DNA of 64,000 nt, taken from NCBI GenBank assembly GCA_935421135.1, contig OW285196.1, positions 4,569,001 to 4,633,000 on the forward strand, given 5' to 3'. The stretch is from Bugulina stolonifera. Its lineage: Eukaryota > Bryozoa > Gymnolaemata > Cheilostomatida > Bugulidae. Each line of letters begins with the position of its first letter. The stretch's first letter is position 1. A program made the translations under genes and the position numbers. The notes under the pieces are model-generated. The model was not told the DNA's origin, ran no database searches, and saw only the letters and a program-made list of their open reading frames with translations. Below, piece by piece: positions 10,937 to 24,769 of the stretch.

Positions 10937-13795
10937 TTATCTACGTCTTAGGCTGAGAGAATCTATTTGCTGTTGTAGGTTGGTATAAGCTAGTCTATTT
11001 ACTACTATAAGCTTGTTTAGAATATTTGATAACACATCTACTCTGTCACTCATTCCATATACAACTTGTTGTAGTGACGGTGTGGATGTCATTGCAGCAG
11101 GAGTCGTGCCCTTTATAGTATTGGTATCCTGTCTTCTTTTGTCTATCGCTGCCAACTCTTTTGATAACAGATAAAGCTGTTCACTTCTTTTCTCTGTTTC
11201 TGGAGTTTGAGTTGTTGGCGGATCTTCAGTATTCTCTAACATAGCATCTATTTCTGTTAGCATTCTGTTGATTTTGTCTGTAAATAATTATTATAGTGAA
11301 ATACATAGATCAGAGGTTGACTCTGCAGTTACGTACATGTCTGCCTATCTACATGTATGTCTATGCCTACAGTGCTGTGAAAAAGTTTTCAGACGGTTTG
11401 CAAAAATGTAGTGTTTCTGTTTAATAAGCATTTCTCGCCAGTTTCAAGCATTTCACTGCAAGTTCTATATACCAAAATGATCCTTAGGATGTGTTCTGTC
11501 ATTTTAGAACCATAAATTCTACTTATTGTTGAGTTTTTGCGCCACTTTTAGGAGAAATAGTAAAAGTAGGGGAGCGCAACTCCACTCTTTCTTATATGGC
11601 CAAATTTTATTGCTGTTGATAATAACAAATGCCTCAATGGTGAACATTCACATTGTGTATGGTATTGTGTTTGCCATCTACGTGGAACTATCTACGTCTA
11701 TGCGTGTCTATGCAAGACACACTGCTATAGCTGTTTGAACCCAACTAGTTTACATGTAGATTCACACAGATATTTTAGTAGAGTGACCTACATAGATAGA
11801 CTAAGTTCATAGCTAAGCTAGAGGCTGTTTATTCTGTTTAGGCCATTGGAGCCCCGACCTGGGCCCTAATGCCAAGCAGTTGGTTCATCTAGACAAACAA
11901 TGCCAACAAGTCAATCTTTTCTATACAGCTTAGCGTTACGCAGCCCTTTTCTGATTGGCTAATCTTATATATACATGTACAATGATTATCGTTATAAAAT
12001 ATTTTCGTAGTGCTTCCAGAGACTGAACGTCAGTTGATAAAGCCGACAAATTGGCACTATGATGAATGTTTGTAACTAGGCAAATGAACATTGAAGCTGA
12101 TCTTTTATTCAACTATGTCATTAGCCTACCTATTGAGTATAATATCTACCTTGTAGCACTTGTAGCTTCTTATTTGTTTGTGAGTTATCTCCTTCCGTCT
12201 GGATATCTGTTGCTGCTACTGTTGTTGCTGCTGTTGTGGTTTTCATGCTGCCTTCCTTATTCTGGTTCTATAAAGCAGCCACATGTACAATGTTTGATCG
12301 ACACATAGTAAGGTGCTTGTGTGGTAAATTAGAGAAGAAATCATTATTTATACATCCATCAAAGCAATGCATGTAGGCCTACATCCCAGCATATCATGTA
12401 GTAAGTACACGAATACCACACTACGTTAAGTACACATGTACAATGTATGTATAGCATTAGTCAATTGATATAAACTACAATACCACTGTTAATAACTATG
12501 CTGTACTACACAGTGTAATTCCCTGAAGTACATGACGTATAATGTAGAACTGCGCTACTTGGTTATATTCACCACGCATTTAAACGTGACTTTTTCAGTA
12601 ACTAATAGCATTTTCAGTAGAATAGCATACTTTTACGAACAGCATATTTGTACTACAGTCACATAGAAATAGAAAGTATCTCTACAACAGTGTGCATACC
12701 TACTGCATGTGCATTATCTACAACTATTTACCTTTTCATCTAAATACTTTAATTTTTTCAATATGCTTTCCAAATCGGCATCTGCCAATTCTTGCTTTGG
12801 ATCCTTACCCTCATCTGAAGCGAGACCATCTACTTCCTGTTTATAAAACAATACTATAACTTTATAGTAAATAATACATAATGTTCTTATAATATACATG
12901 TAATTGTACATTGGATATGCATATGCAAAATTAATCTATCATGAATAAATACAACCATGGATGTCGCAGGTAATTATTTAATTATGATAACGGAATAATC
13001 AGGTTATTTATTACTAAACAACCATTAACGTTACGTACCCCTACAGAAGGTTGGGTTCTCTTTCCATGCCGACTGAACATTCTCTTTATATCTTCTGCCG
13101 TGTGGTCATCTGTCCGAGTAGAGCCGGCAGCAGGTGTTAAAGAATCCTCTCTCTCCAACTTCTCAATTAAACAGTCTATTAATGTCTCACAGTTTTTACC
13201 TGCAAGTAGGAATGGTTACATGAATTTGGTGTAAGGGGTATAGTACATATTCTAACAGTCAAACCCAATTACAGTTCAGTGTTTTCACTGTTTACCAAAT
13301 ATTATTTTACAGAGCTTTGTTTTTGGTAAATTCAGCAAGGTAGAATCATGTCACTATCATACATATATGTATGCGGTCAGTTACATGTAGACTAGTGGTA
13401 TAATGGACATGCACAATTTATACATGCATGTGGACTGGGCATCAGGGTCCAACGGTCGTCGCTTGCGTGCATGGTTCTGAGTTGAACCAGTGTGAGAAGT
13501 TTAAGGGGGGGGGGGGGGGGGGGGGTACACAGAGTGTAGGCCTACCCACCTTTGAGATTGAGTCTTTATACTGCATTGCGTTAAAACTGCAAGTGGAGTG
13601 TTCCCCTTCTAACACCGGCTTGATCAAACCGACGTACAACTCTAAGTCTGCAACCAATGACCCGATGCTCTGGAGACTTATATAATACATGTATATACAT
13701 ACAGGTGACTCACTTGTTATTGGTGCTGACTTTGTGCTGCTAACTACACATACAAGCAGTGCTGCTACCATACTAAAAGAATTCGAGAGCCTCAT
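10937..13795 (-). CDS. Unrecognised secreted protein, possible prohormone-like precursor
   Basis: No family recognised. Exons (high to low): 13714-13795, 13039-13199, 12722-12836 (or 12732-12836), 10937-11277. The start ATG at 13795 opens a hydrophobic signal peptide (MVAALLVCVVSS) with a likely cleavage near SSTKSA. Exon 2 encodes a pair of cysteines (NCETLIDC), then KR-MFSRHG-KR, the layout of a convertase site with a glycine amide donor. Exons 3 and 4 are acidic and helical, with leucine spacing suggesting coiled coil (ILKKLKYLDEK, LTEIDAMLE), and the protein ends LSLRRR. The junction of exons 3 and 4 is uncertain: the stronger donor AAG/GTAAAT at 12731 breaks the frame, while GTAGAT at 12721 keeps it open and gives about 232 residues. 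A further exon between 11.3 and 12.7 kb is possible. Exons 1-3 join with consistent phases. Confidence 0.6.
11369..11400. mobile_element. Possible single terminus of a Tc1/mariner-like element
   Basis: ACAGTGCTGTGAAAAAGT resembles a recurring terminal motif of Tc1-type transposons known from other animals. No mirrored second end was found in the following 1.5 kb, so this is at most a fragment. Confidence 0.25.
13505..13525. repeat. Uninterrupted 21-base G tract
   Basis: A pure run of 21 G lies in intron 1 of the secreted-protein gene (C-rich on the transcribed strand). Such runs vary in length and are prone to sequencing error, so the exact count is not secure. Confidence 0.9.
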
Positions 13796-13799
13796 TTTG

Positions 13800-16700
13800 A
13801 AATCTGGTCACTAAGTAGTTCAATGACTTCTGTCTGTGCTGCCTTTGTCCCTGCAAATATACATTTACTATGACTTGTAATATATCTGTGACTCACCAAT
13901 AGCTAAACGGAAAAAATTCTCATTAATTATACAGTTTTTAGTCCTTTACGTATTTCCTAGTTTTTACTTGTGGTAAGTAAATATACATTGTACAACGTAG
14001 AAAAGTCTGTTTCCAATAATAAAAGTAACTCAGCTAGTAACTAATAGTAATTATTTTAGTCTTTGTGAAAAAGAAAATGGAAAACTACATAGTTGATATT
14101 TTCTTCTGTTATGTTCACGAAAATGAGTTGATTTTACATTATTTACACTCTTGTTCGCATTTTACTTCTAAGCCAACAAGTAGTTATACTCGGTGTGATT
14201 TTATGAAGGTTTCAGAAGTTAGCTTTGTAATCTAAACTATTCTCCCACGCTGATACCTATTAATAAGCTTGTTCTCTTTTAAATGTTTTTTTTAGCAACT
14301 GCAACTGTGTAGCACCTGTTGGATATAGTCAGCAGTGTGGGACATGCGTACTGTACATGCAGGTTAAAGATGCACGTAGAGTCTACCTGAACTTTTTCTG
14401 AGAATTATTAAAATAAACTTACGGATACGAGTGTAATAGCCAAAATATTTTCATGCATATTATTATAATATCACGCTATTCTGACTTTATAATGTCATTG
14501 CTGTCCAACTTTAAACAATGCTTAATTCAAGGAAGCTGCTACATGTATGTTAGAACATGACATATTGCATAAATTTGTTCTAAATTCAACGAAAACCATT
14601 TCTGATTCCAAACAGAGCAATTAATCTTTTCGCTCTGTATATTATCTTGTAAAGTACATGACTGGTTATCATATAAATATAATACTCACGTTATTTGCAC
14701 ACATCTACATGTAGATATGAAGAATAGAACATGATGTAAATTTATATAATATTGCATTTGGAACTTGTAAAACAGTGAAGTTATCTTCTCCTGTACGAAG
14801 GGATAATAATAATATTGCTGAGCTACTCTGCTGTAACTATATTGTAGTGTGTTAAATCTTTTAATTATTTATTGAATATATAATTTCACTGAAATGTGGT
14901 TGTACCAAGGGGATATAATATATAGAATGTTGCACTGTGTACACAGGTTATTGGGTGTGTATTATTAATTGTAGAGGTAGATAACTCCTAGTTTATTTGA
15001 AGAATTGGCCTTTGAGTAAAACCTTCCACTAAGTTAGTGGGCAAGTTTGCTATCTGCTACAAAGTCACTAATACGCATACTTCATACAGCCGAGCCTCAA
15101 TTCTCAAACTCATTTGGCTCACAGGCTACATACATATAGTTACAATACATGGTATAAGTACAGTTCCACAGGACAATATAATGCAGATATACATTGTATT
15201 GTAAGCCCACCTTTCCTTCATAAAATTATGTACATAAATGTTTATTATACATTGTAAGATAATAATTAGAGTATCGAGACAGAGGCTGGTTGAATCAAAT
15301 ACTAGATGTAGTCACTTACAGTTATAAATATTGCTCTGGTACATGATTAGCCTATAAATATTATAACAATAGCAATTACACATTGTGTGTTTGTGAAATA
15401 TATTGTCCTTTATTACCTTTCTTACAATCATGGTAAACAAGCACTATTACTACTGCAGTATATGCATATATACCTTACAAGTAGCCTAGTTATTTGTAAT
15501 TGTTCATGTACATGACTTGTACTAACATAATATACTGTTGCATGCTGTGGTATGGTGTGATGTACACCACAACATGTGTGAATACACCACAACAGTGGTG
15601 TACAACTGTGATGTTCAGTGGCATGGTACTGGTAGTGAACTACACAAATGGTGTGATTTATTGCGTATAGTGTATGATATGTGATGCTTGATGCGTGACA
15701 TGTGGTACGTGCTGTGTGATGTATAGTGTCAGGTATACGTAATAAACTGACACACATGTATATGTATGTTGTTGACACAAGTGTACAGTAAATGTATTGC
15801 TAATAAATCATGCAGATATCATGTGTAATGCGCTGACTACAGTACTGCTGAATGGCCGAGTACTGAGGTTGGTTATATTTGTGTTCCGTGGTAGTCTACA
15901 CTATATAACAGCAGGTAATAGTAACATATTTGAGCTTTTTGTTTTATATTATGTTTGTGTATAAAATATTCAATCATTTTCATTAATGCCATTGAGTTGT
16001 TTCTCAACTGCTTCTATAGCATAAACAAATACAACAATAAATATCTCAAGAAATTTATACAATGTGTATGAGGGTGAATCAGGTGTAGGCTTGCATCACA
16101 TAACTAAGATTGTAACATAAAGTGAATGAATTAGTATCGCCAGTAATGCACATAATAATTGTGTATGTGCCGATGCGGTTGATATGTTGTTATGGGCATG
16201 GCCATATAGTTATTATAAAACTATAACACGACCCAATTCCTCCAAGGGTGGATGCAAAAGCCTGGCCAAGATTTATTTTTAAGGTTTGGCTCACGATAAC
16301 AGAGTACAATCTTTGTTCTTTGCCAAAACTGAAGCATGAGAAGATGTTTTCTCTTTATACTTTTGTTGACCCGAAAATCTCCAACAGCAAAAACAAGGTT
16401 CTAAGGCTATTCCTACTGCACCTAGCATTATTATAGATACCAAATAGCACACTAGTCAAATAAACTCTTTAGTGCCACATTTAGACCAGAAATCTTGTTC
16501 TACATGTACGCAGTACACGATATTTCTCAACCTTGACTTGCCCTACCTAAAACGAACCGCCTTGGACATGTACTATAGGTACATGTACGTAGCTTACACT
16601 GACTCATCTCTACGCATACACCCCTGCCCAGTGAAATGTATAACATGTTTAATTTAGTATTTTCTTCTTATCTCGTAACTATGCTATTCATGGATGATGA

Positions 16701-19700
16701 GTTGGAAAGATTTATATCTACCCCTTGGACCATCTTTGTCTTGCGAATGTTAGGAATAACTACATTCTGATAATTTTCTAATGTGTATTATAGTTATCTA
16801 TTGCTGTAACATCTATCCTACGCAGGTCCATTGACTATGAGATGACTAAATTGTACATAGAATAGGTTTACTAATTATACAGGGTGGGCACATGTATCGC
16901 TGTGATACCCTATGGTTACACAACGTTGAACTACATCATATGCCATAACTTCTACTTGTAGCTTTTATAATAACATGAATACTTCATCAGCAGGTGGAAC
17001 CATAATTATATACATTTCTATTAAAATGAAAACTCACAAATAAATTGTATCAAATTGGTATATACATTGTAATACAGATAAACCTCTGATCCATTTTATG
17101 TCGTTCCTTCTACAAAGAAGTGTATGAAGCTGGGTATTGCACATATTGTGTAAACAGTTCTTGCTACAAAATTAATTATTAAGCATTTTTATTGTAACCC
17201 GACCAAACGTATACATGTATATACCATAGTCTAAATGTTTCTCTATTGTAATGTAGCGTAATATCACATTGGCTATGACATAGCATAATTTGATGTCACG
17301 TAACGTAGCCTAGCATAAATCACTATGCTATCAAGCTGAATAGGACAAATATTACTACAACGATTTCATGAAGTTGTTGTATAGAAAGACAAGCTATTAG
17401 GTCATAAGACAGGAAGTTATGTCATGCACTATATCACAGTTTTAGCCTACAGCTTTGTTAGCATCACGGCATAAATTATTCACTAAAGTACATCATTATG
17501 GTAATTTCAAGTAGGCACTGAGCACCAAGTACTTGGAGGTATTGTTACCCGAACCCTTGATTTTGTAACATCATCATGTGGCCATGTTTGTCATATATTA
17601 TGTCTGACATAGCACTTGACTTCTATACACTCTAGAATAATACTAGCACTACCATCCATGGTAGAGCGTGGTTCAACGCCGTTTGTAACAAGATATTAAT
17701 TAACTGGTTTCAGTGACGTGGTATAATGGACAATGGGGTTTGGGGTTACAAAGCAGTAGTTTACGAAGTAAAATATCCAAGATGTCACAAATTCCACTGT
17801 CATACTTAGGCATCTCCATAATTTCTAACACTCCCACAGAACAGTATCATGCTGCCCGTCAGTTAGACTTTCAAGGGCACATCACTAAGCTATCAACTAC
17901 TATACTTTTTCATCTCGTCATTCAAACATCTATACATCCAAACACATGGGCAGGTTTGAAATTGATGCGTTCAACACCTTACTAAGCAAATATTAAATTT
18001 CAAATTTGTAACAACTTGTTCATATCTGATCATTACGTGTGAACTTGATACAGTGTGTTGTCACTGTTATTGTTTACATTATGTAGGATGAAAGGATGGC
18101 TTATCACTAGTTGATTTGATTTGAGGAGTATAATATACATGTATGAAGCTGTTAAACAAACTTTTTTATGTATATGTACATGAAGTACTAAAAAGTACAC
18201 ATTGTGGTATTGTAACACACTGATATGAGACTGTGTAGATACTACAACAAGTGCATGTCTGAATTTGTCATAGGACCTTCACTGACTACTAATTACTTTC
18301 TAGAATTTAGAATTTTAATTACAGAATAGTATATGAACATTTAACTTGGTGACTGAAACTATCCTTTACACTGAAATATGGAACTACTTGTACATGCAAT
18401 TTGCTAATTGCATACAAAAAGATTGTATAATATTATAAAACGCGTGAAATTACTAGAACAAGTGGTGGTGAAGTTTTTCAAGGGGACCTAAAAGTGTAAT
18501 AATACATTTTCCCTTTAATATAATCGAGTATTATGCAACTTGGCTACTCAGTAATTATAACATTATATAAAACTTAAATTAAAATATCAAAGAGAATAAC
18601 GCAGATGTTCATCAATACTCATAATAGACGTCTAGCTTTCAATCACACTGTCTCCGGTCATAAACAAATCATAATTAAACTTTATTCTTTCGGTACACAA
18701 ATAAATTGAGTCGTGTTAGATTGAGTATATGATATATGTCTCTGTATCTCACAAGCTTTGCTTTATGATTTAAATAAATATTCCATGGTATTATCATCTT
18801 TTATATTATATTATAGAGATTATAAATCATAGTGTTTTGTTTTCCATGTATCAAGCTTAGAAATAACATGAACTATAATAATTATATACATGTAATACAC
18901 CTATTTGTAATATACAATCACAATTGTATATGCTGCTACATAGTGTTGGTACAATGTATAGGCCTATTTTTTATTTTATATCAAATAGTTATATACATAA
19001 TAAATATGGAAGGAATAAGAATGAGTATTAACTTATACTTGAAGTAATATAATTGGCGTAAAGCGCTGGAACCAAACATTTGTATTTATATGTACATATA
19101 GAATAGCTTACCCTTGAAGGTTACAGCAATTATTTTCTCTTATCCACTTCTGTCTGCCTGTTGTCTGTATGTCTGTTATTGCTTTGTAACACTATAAAAA
19201 CAACATTCTTATATAACTACTTATAGCGGCTTATATTATATTATGTTGTTTACGCTGTTTGTAGTGATGGTAGGAGGTGATAGCACCTGTTCCGCCACGT
19301 CACGATGCTCTCTTTTATAAATAAATTACGTAGGAATATTATAGTAAATAATAAATAAAGTTAGATGCTATATTTAGCCAATAGAAATGTTGAACAGCCA
19401 ACCACTCACACTGTGAACTAAATCACCATTGGTCACGCTCACGAGTGTGTATCACCATCCAAATGTAACCTAACAAACCAAGTTTACCTTTCCACAAAAT
19501 GAATAGATTTTTCGCTTCAATGAAGAACTATAAAACCCCATGTACTAAATGATAATAGTACTGCAAGTTAAGGAAAACTAGCCATTGCTTGTTTGTACTG
19601 TATAACAAGGAATACTGCCTATACAGAGATGATTATGCATGATATATTTATACAATAAAAATCAAACAAATACAATGTACATGTAATACTATTATATAGT

Positions 19701-19720
19701 ATAAAAATAGTTGCAGAAAT
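13800..19720. other. Gene-poor interval, nothing conserved seen
   Basis: AT-rich DNA with many TACATGTA-type palindromes and only short, compositionally odd reading frames. The 15.4-15.8 kb stretch is degenerate TG/CA-rich sequence that opens a histidine/tyrosine-rich minus-strand frame of 116 codons, with no protein-like features. Two places (about 13390 and 17715) carry GTGGTATAATGGAC, which resembles a tRNA A-box, but no matching B-box follows. Confidence 0.5.
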
Positions 19721-19721
19721 A

Positions 19722-19955
19722 GGGAGCAGCCGTGGCCTAGTGGTTAAGGCTCTGCACTTCCATGTGGGAGTTCCAGGCTCGATTCCCATAAGGGTCATTG
19801 GTGGAGTTAGGAAGAGCATCCAGTCTTATAATACTAATGTGCCACATACATACAGTAACTTTGCCATTGGTGGAGTGCCTTCTCCACCACAAAACTAGGA
19901 AAGTTGCAGATCTTTTTAGATCATTGCTTTCACACACAGAATCGAGCGATACGAA
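19722..19955 (+). mobile_element. tRNA-derived SINE, copy 1
   Basis: Starts GGGAGCAGCCGTGGCCTAGTGG, which contains a pol III A-box (TGGCCTAGTGG), followed about 45 bases later by a B-box (GGCTCGATTCC). A body follows (GGTCATTGGTGGAGTTAGGA) that is shared with the minus-strand copy near 50.7 kb. The spacing is that of a tRNA head, but the sequence does not fold as a whole tRNA. The right end is not defined. Confidence 0.82.
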
Positions 19956-22900
19956 ATAAAGTAAAAGGAGGTGTTATAAAAATGAATACTGTGTGGTTAT
20001 ATGAGTCTCACTTTGCCCAATTTATTACCCACAAACAATAATACCTTGCAAGCGTACATGTAGGACCTACAGTTTGGAGTTTGGCAAGACTCCATTCCCG
20101 TACAGTACTTGTATAACCACAAAAAAGACTTTTCAGATGTTGCTGATGACGAGAACTTCTTTCGTTCTGTCAAGCAAAAACTCCCAATTGTAACCAAAAT
20201 AGGAAACTGAAGGCACCCTAGCCTAAGTTCTATAACCTTAGTTTGTAGTGTATTATCTACTCTACTAAAGCATAAGACCCTAAACAGTGTTTAAACTAGA
20301 GAACACAATTTGTGTTAAATGAGAAGTTACTCCAACCTCTTGTACTTGAAATAAAAAGATGACTGCCGTCCTGAATCCTAGCAGACAAAGGAAACGGAGA
20401 GTATCCTGCCTGTCTGACTTGCAGACGGAGTCATAGAGTCAGAAGTCACATAATTACTACACAACTTTCTGCAAGTTGCATAGTAATTATAGAATAAATA
20501 CATGCATTATGTAAATACAGGAATTCATAAATAAGAATAGGGCAGCAGTTAGAAGTAGCTTAAAGGGCTACAGAAATGATAATATTTTGTTTGGTATATC
20601 TAAACTTTAAGCCCTGAAGCTGCTATATTCACTTTATTAAAACTCTGAAAATAATTTGGGCTGGGATATGCCAGCATATAAAATTATCATGAAAAGTGGG
20701 TTCTGGAAAAGGAAGTCCCAAGTTACAGGGGTGTTGTCCACATCCTGTATGACGTGTGAAGGCCCATAGCTTGGCTCTCTAATTATAGTCCTGTGTAGGG
20801 GGGGTTACCAGATGCCCCATACTTACACTACAATCTCACAGCTATGAGCTTTCTGTAATTATTTGGCTTATGTAATCCTATGGTTTTCTCCATAATATGG
20901 CCAGCCATTGAGTAATACAGTTCAATCAGGCCAAGCAAGGGAAGCTATGAGTGAGGATATTGAGACAAAAAATCCTGTAGTTACTGACCAAAGCTTGTTG
21001 AGGGCTATGGCTATGTTGTAGTAATGTAATACTTCAGCAGATATTGTTAGTATAATACATGTATACATGCAAAATAATTTTGATATTTAAATTACAAGTG
21101 GCAGCATAATATGCATGTAATAATTGTTACATTATATAGACCTACATGTACATCCAGACCTGTTTAAGATTATAAATATGTTCAACCATGTTACTTATTA
21201 ATACAAATCATGTACATGCAGGTACAGATATACAGCAGTACTTGCATGAACATATAGAGTAGATACTATATAGTATATACGTTTTGTAGTATATACTAGA
21301 TAGACTATAATAATTTTATGTTATATTACATTGAATTATAAACACAGTATATACGTATAGTATAACTACATGTATATAATAACATTATACTGTGTTATGG
21401 TCTAATACAGTATCAGTATGTACATGTATTACAACGTGCATGTATTGTATTACTGTATATTAAAATGTACTGCACTCTAATACAAATAAATATTTCATTG
21501 GAGGGATAGGAAGTAATGCAACAGTTAGTCAAGCCAATTGAGAGTGGTGTAAGTGTGGCATACATCATTTGGGGCCACATGCTGTAGTAAGCAAATGCAC
21601 ATAAAACAAGAAAACATGGCAGAACTGAGGTACTCTGTTGCAACAAGCAAAATGTTGCCAAAGACACAGTGATTAACTAGATCCAAGTTTCTGTTTGAAG
21701 CCTAGACTTGGAATAGCAGACTAGATGAAGATATTGGGTACTGCTGGCATTAATTCCCACCCATTATCTATGCTGGAATTTCAGCTAAATTAACCACACT
21801 AATTTAATTGGCTAGGCTTTGTTATGTAACAACTTCCATTTTGTTTCCACAGTTACAGAGTAAACAAAGTTTACATCCTTTGTAATTCAATATGGTAGGA
21901 TGAAGGCTTGCAGTGTGTTCCATTTTCAGAAAACAGACAAACTGATTATGTTATATGAATTTTTGTTGCATATATTGAAAAAATAATAACCTATATAACA
22001 TAATTGCTACATGAAAAGGCATGATTTCAGTAGTACTTTAAAATTATAATCTGTAGCAAGGTAACCATGGTGATTTGGAGCTACCCAAATATTTTCCACT
22101 GAATACAGAGAAACGATAACTCACATCTATATTTTTGTAAACCTTCTATTCTGAACCTATTAGAAGAGTGCAAGCATAGGCAAGGAATTCAGAAATAGAA
22201 TGATTTACAGTTGCAAAACCTATAACTTATTGACCTGCATGCATGATGTTATTGGATTCTCAAGATGTCTGCTGGGCGTAAATTCACGTGCATACCGGCC
22301 CACAAACTAGGCAAATCAAAAGTTGCCATCTTTAACTTAGGTTACATGTATTTAAGTGGGCTTTGTTTTACAACAAAAAAAGATGGTAAGACTGAGGGAA
22401 TATGTCCGGAAAGAAAGTCAGAAAAATGCCTACATGTATTTGTAAAAGTGTTTTATATACTGAATAATTCTACCTACGCTGAGTACAAAAGAGATCAATG
22501 TGCATGTGGGGCTGTGTGCCATCAGATAAGAGAAGAGATCAAATGTGTGTGTGTGGGGCTGTGTGTCATCAGATAAGGCTCATCGATTACTCACTGAATG
22601 CTGACCATCGAAGACATTGTCACTGAAATCCTCTAGCAGATAAAATCTAAAAGATAAACATATGTACATGTTTGTTCAGTATCTCATTCTTTTAAATCAT
22701 GTTGTAATATATAATTGGTGTAGGCGAGAATTCTTAGCATCATGTTGTAATATAGAATCTATTTCATCTTGTCAGTGAGTAGAACTAAATAGTACATACA
22801 TGTTTACTGTGTAGGATTATTATTAATGTAATCCAGTGTTTGCTAAACGCATTATGGATATATTTTCACTTTATTAGATAACAGCAAACATCAGCTCATC

Positions 22901-24769
22901 TGTACCAAGGTCCATGGATCTATGAACTTCGGGAAAACTGGTGGAATGCTATACATCGTAGTACATTATGATGTATATGTATGAATATTATGAATATATG
23001 TACACCAATACAAATACGTATAAATTATGTGTATAATAATAATAATAATAATACATGTATAAAGTACATGTACATGTAGGTATTTCCTAGTGTGTAAGAA
23101 TATGATTGTGTTGCTATTTTATTAGTCATCTAATAGTATGAATGCATGGAGTACAAAGTGTGTAAATGACATTAATTGTGCTAGCTATGCACTTGGTCTA
23201 TGCACTTGGTCTTATTATATGTATTATGCATGTGTACATTATGTATTATTGTCATCAACACTAAATTGTATGGCACATTTACCCAAGAGGCAATATTTTT
23301 ACTGAAAAATTATTAAATATTAATTGGCAGTAAAGTAGCCAAATGAGCTGTAAGTTAGCAGGAGCAGAAATAGCCCAAGATCCTAGTATTTTCCATACAC
23401 CTACACAGATAAATTCATAGCTGAACCCCTAGAGTCATGTACCAATATGGGTGTCTCAAAAATATTTATATGAATAATACACGTTTACTAGAAAAGCCCA
23501 GTCTCCCTACTCTACCTACTGCATGTATATTACATGACTTTGGCTTCTGTATGCCTTTTCAATAAAAACATAAAAATCATCTTTTATTATTAATGTCGAT
23601 TTTAATATCCGTAAACTGTTAAGTTTCCCGGATATGCTTAATCATGACTGCATTCCTCCTTACTACGTACATCTTATTTACATGTTGTATGTAACAGTGT
23701 TCTAAATATAGCGCGCAGACATAATATATGTGTATCTATAATTATACATGTATCCGTCTAGCATCTAGTGATATAGAGGTCCTGCTATTGTGTAGGAGTA
23801 AGCTATACTTATTTAGACACTTCTGAGAAACGCCAAACGACAACGTGTGCGTGTGTGTATACTCATAAAATGTAATACTAACAACTCAAAGGCAGCATTA
23901 AACCACACAAACACTCTGCTCAACAATTGTTTAATTGCGTTTCACATAGCAGCTAACAGGTGGATTGCCACTCCACATACCTGCCCGACTCTACTTGATG
24001 TCTAATCAATGTTATCATTGCAATTAACACCGAGTCATCTTGAGTCACACGATTGTAAATCTAGTGATAGTAAGAAATGAATTTATCAGAATAAATAGCT
24101 TTGACGTAGGTACATACAAGATATATCTGATCTAACAAATAGATCTAACGAATAGATCGAGATATTTCAACAGCGCGCTGCCACTAGTATACAGCTCAAC
24201 AATATGTACTTAGTTGCACACAACGACATTACTAATACATGTACCACTATTAATGGGTTAGTTACACCTAGCCATTATAAATATACCACTATATCAGCAG
24301 ATAAAGCAGATGGAAGGCTAAAGGGTGTACACAAATACAATGTACACGCATGCATTGATAGGTGTATACATAATACTATACATACTGTACAATATAATAG
24401 TGCAATTCATTATTTGTGGAGTCGTCCTCTTATGGCTTAGCACAAACAAGAGTAGACAATTCTTAAAATACACCATACGTTGTATTTCTGTAATAAGGTG
24501 CTTTAGTTTATTATACACTATGAATGTAACATTGACAATACACGATACGTTATGCTGCTAATTAGTAAATAAGGCATTTGCTGTTGTTTACCAAAATTTG
24601 ATAGTATAAATCAAATTAAATCAAATATTAAAACACTGCTTGGACTAACAGAATTGTTTGCAACACCCCAGCTAGACAGCGTGCAAGCTTAGTCTATGAT
24701 GTCACTGACTACATGTAGGCAAGTACGGGACGGTCACTACCCCACACATCCCCTTCATCCAACTGAAGG
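19956..24769. other. Gene-poor interval between SINE and CFAP97D-like gene
   Basis: No conserved exon was found on either strand. The longest frames are 22265-22576 (+, 103 codons, cysteine- and lysine-rich) and 21413-21667 (-, 84 codons, hydrophobic); neither has recognisable relatives or good flanking splice sites. A 35-bp direct duplication (GATCAA.GTG / GGGGCTGTGTG.CATCAG) occurs at about 22493-22576. A short (AAT)n run lies at about 23036-23051. Confidence 0.45.

Noticed and set aside
13380..13500. tRNA-like A-box GTGGTATAATGGAC with a GGTTCTGAGTTGAACC word downstream.
   Set aside because: Spacing and B-box do not fit a tRNA or the SINE family seen here; too weak to call.
15428..15778. 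116-codon His/Tyr/Cys-rich minus-strand frame.
   Set aside because: Degenerate TG/CA-rich sequence; no conserved motif, no exon signals.
20351..20437. Short basic frame MTAVLNPSRQRKRRVS.
   Set aside because: Only about 25 codons, no splice sites that extend it, no family recognised.
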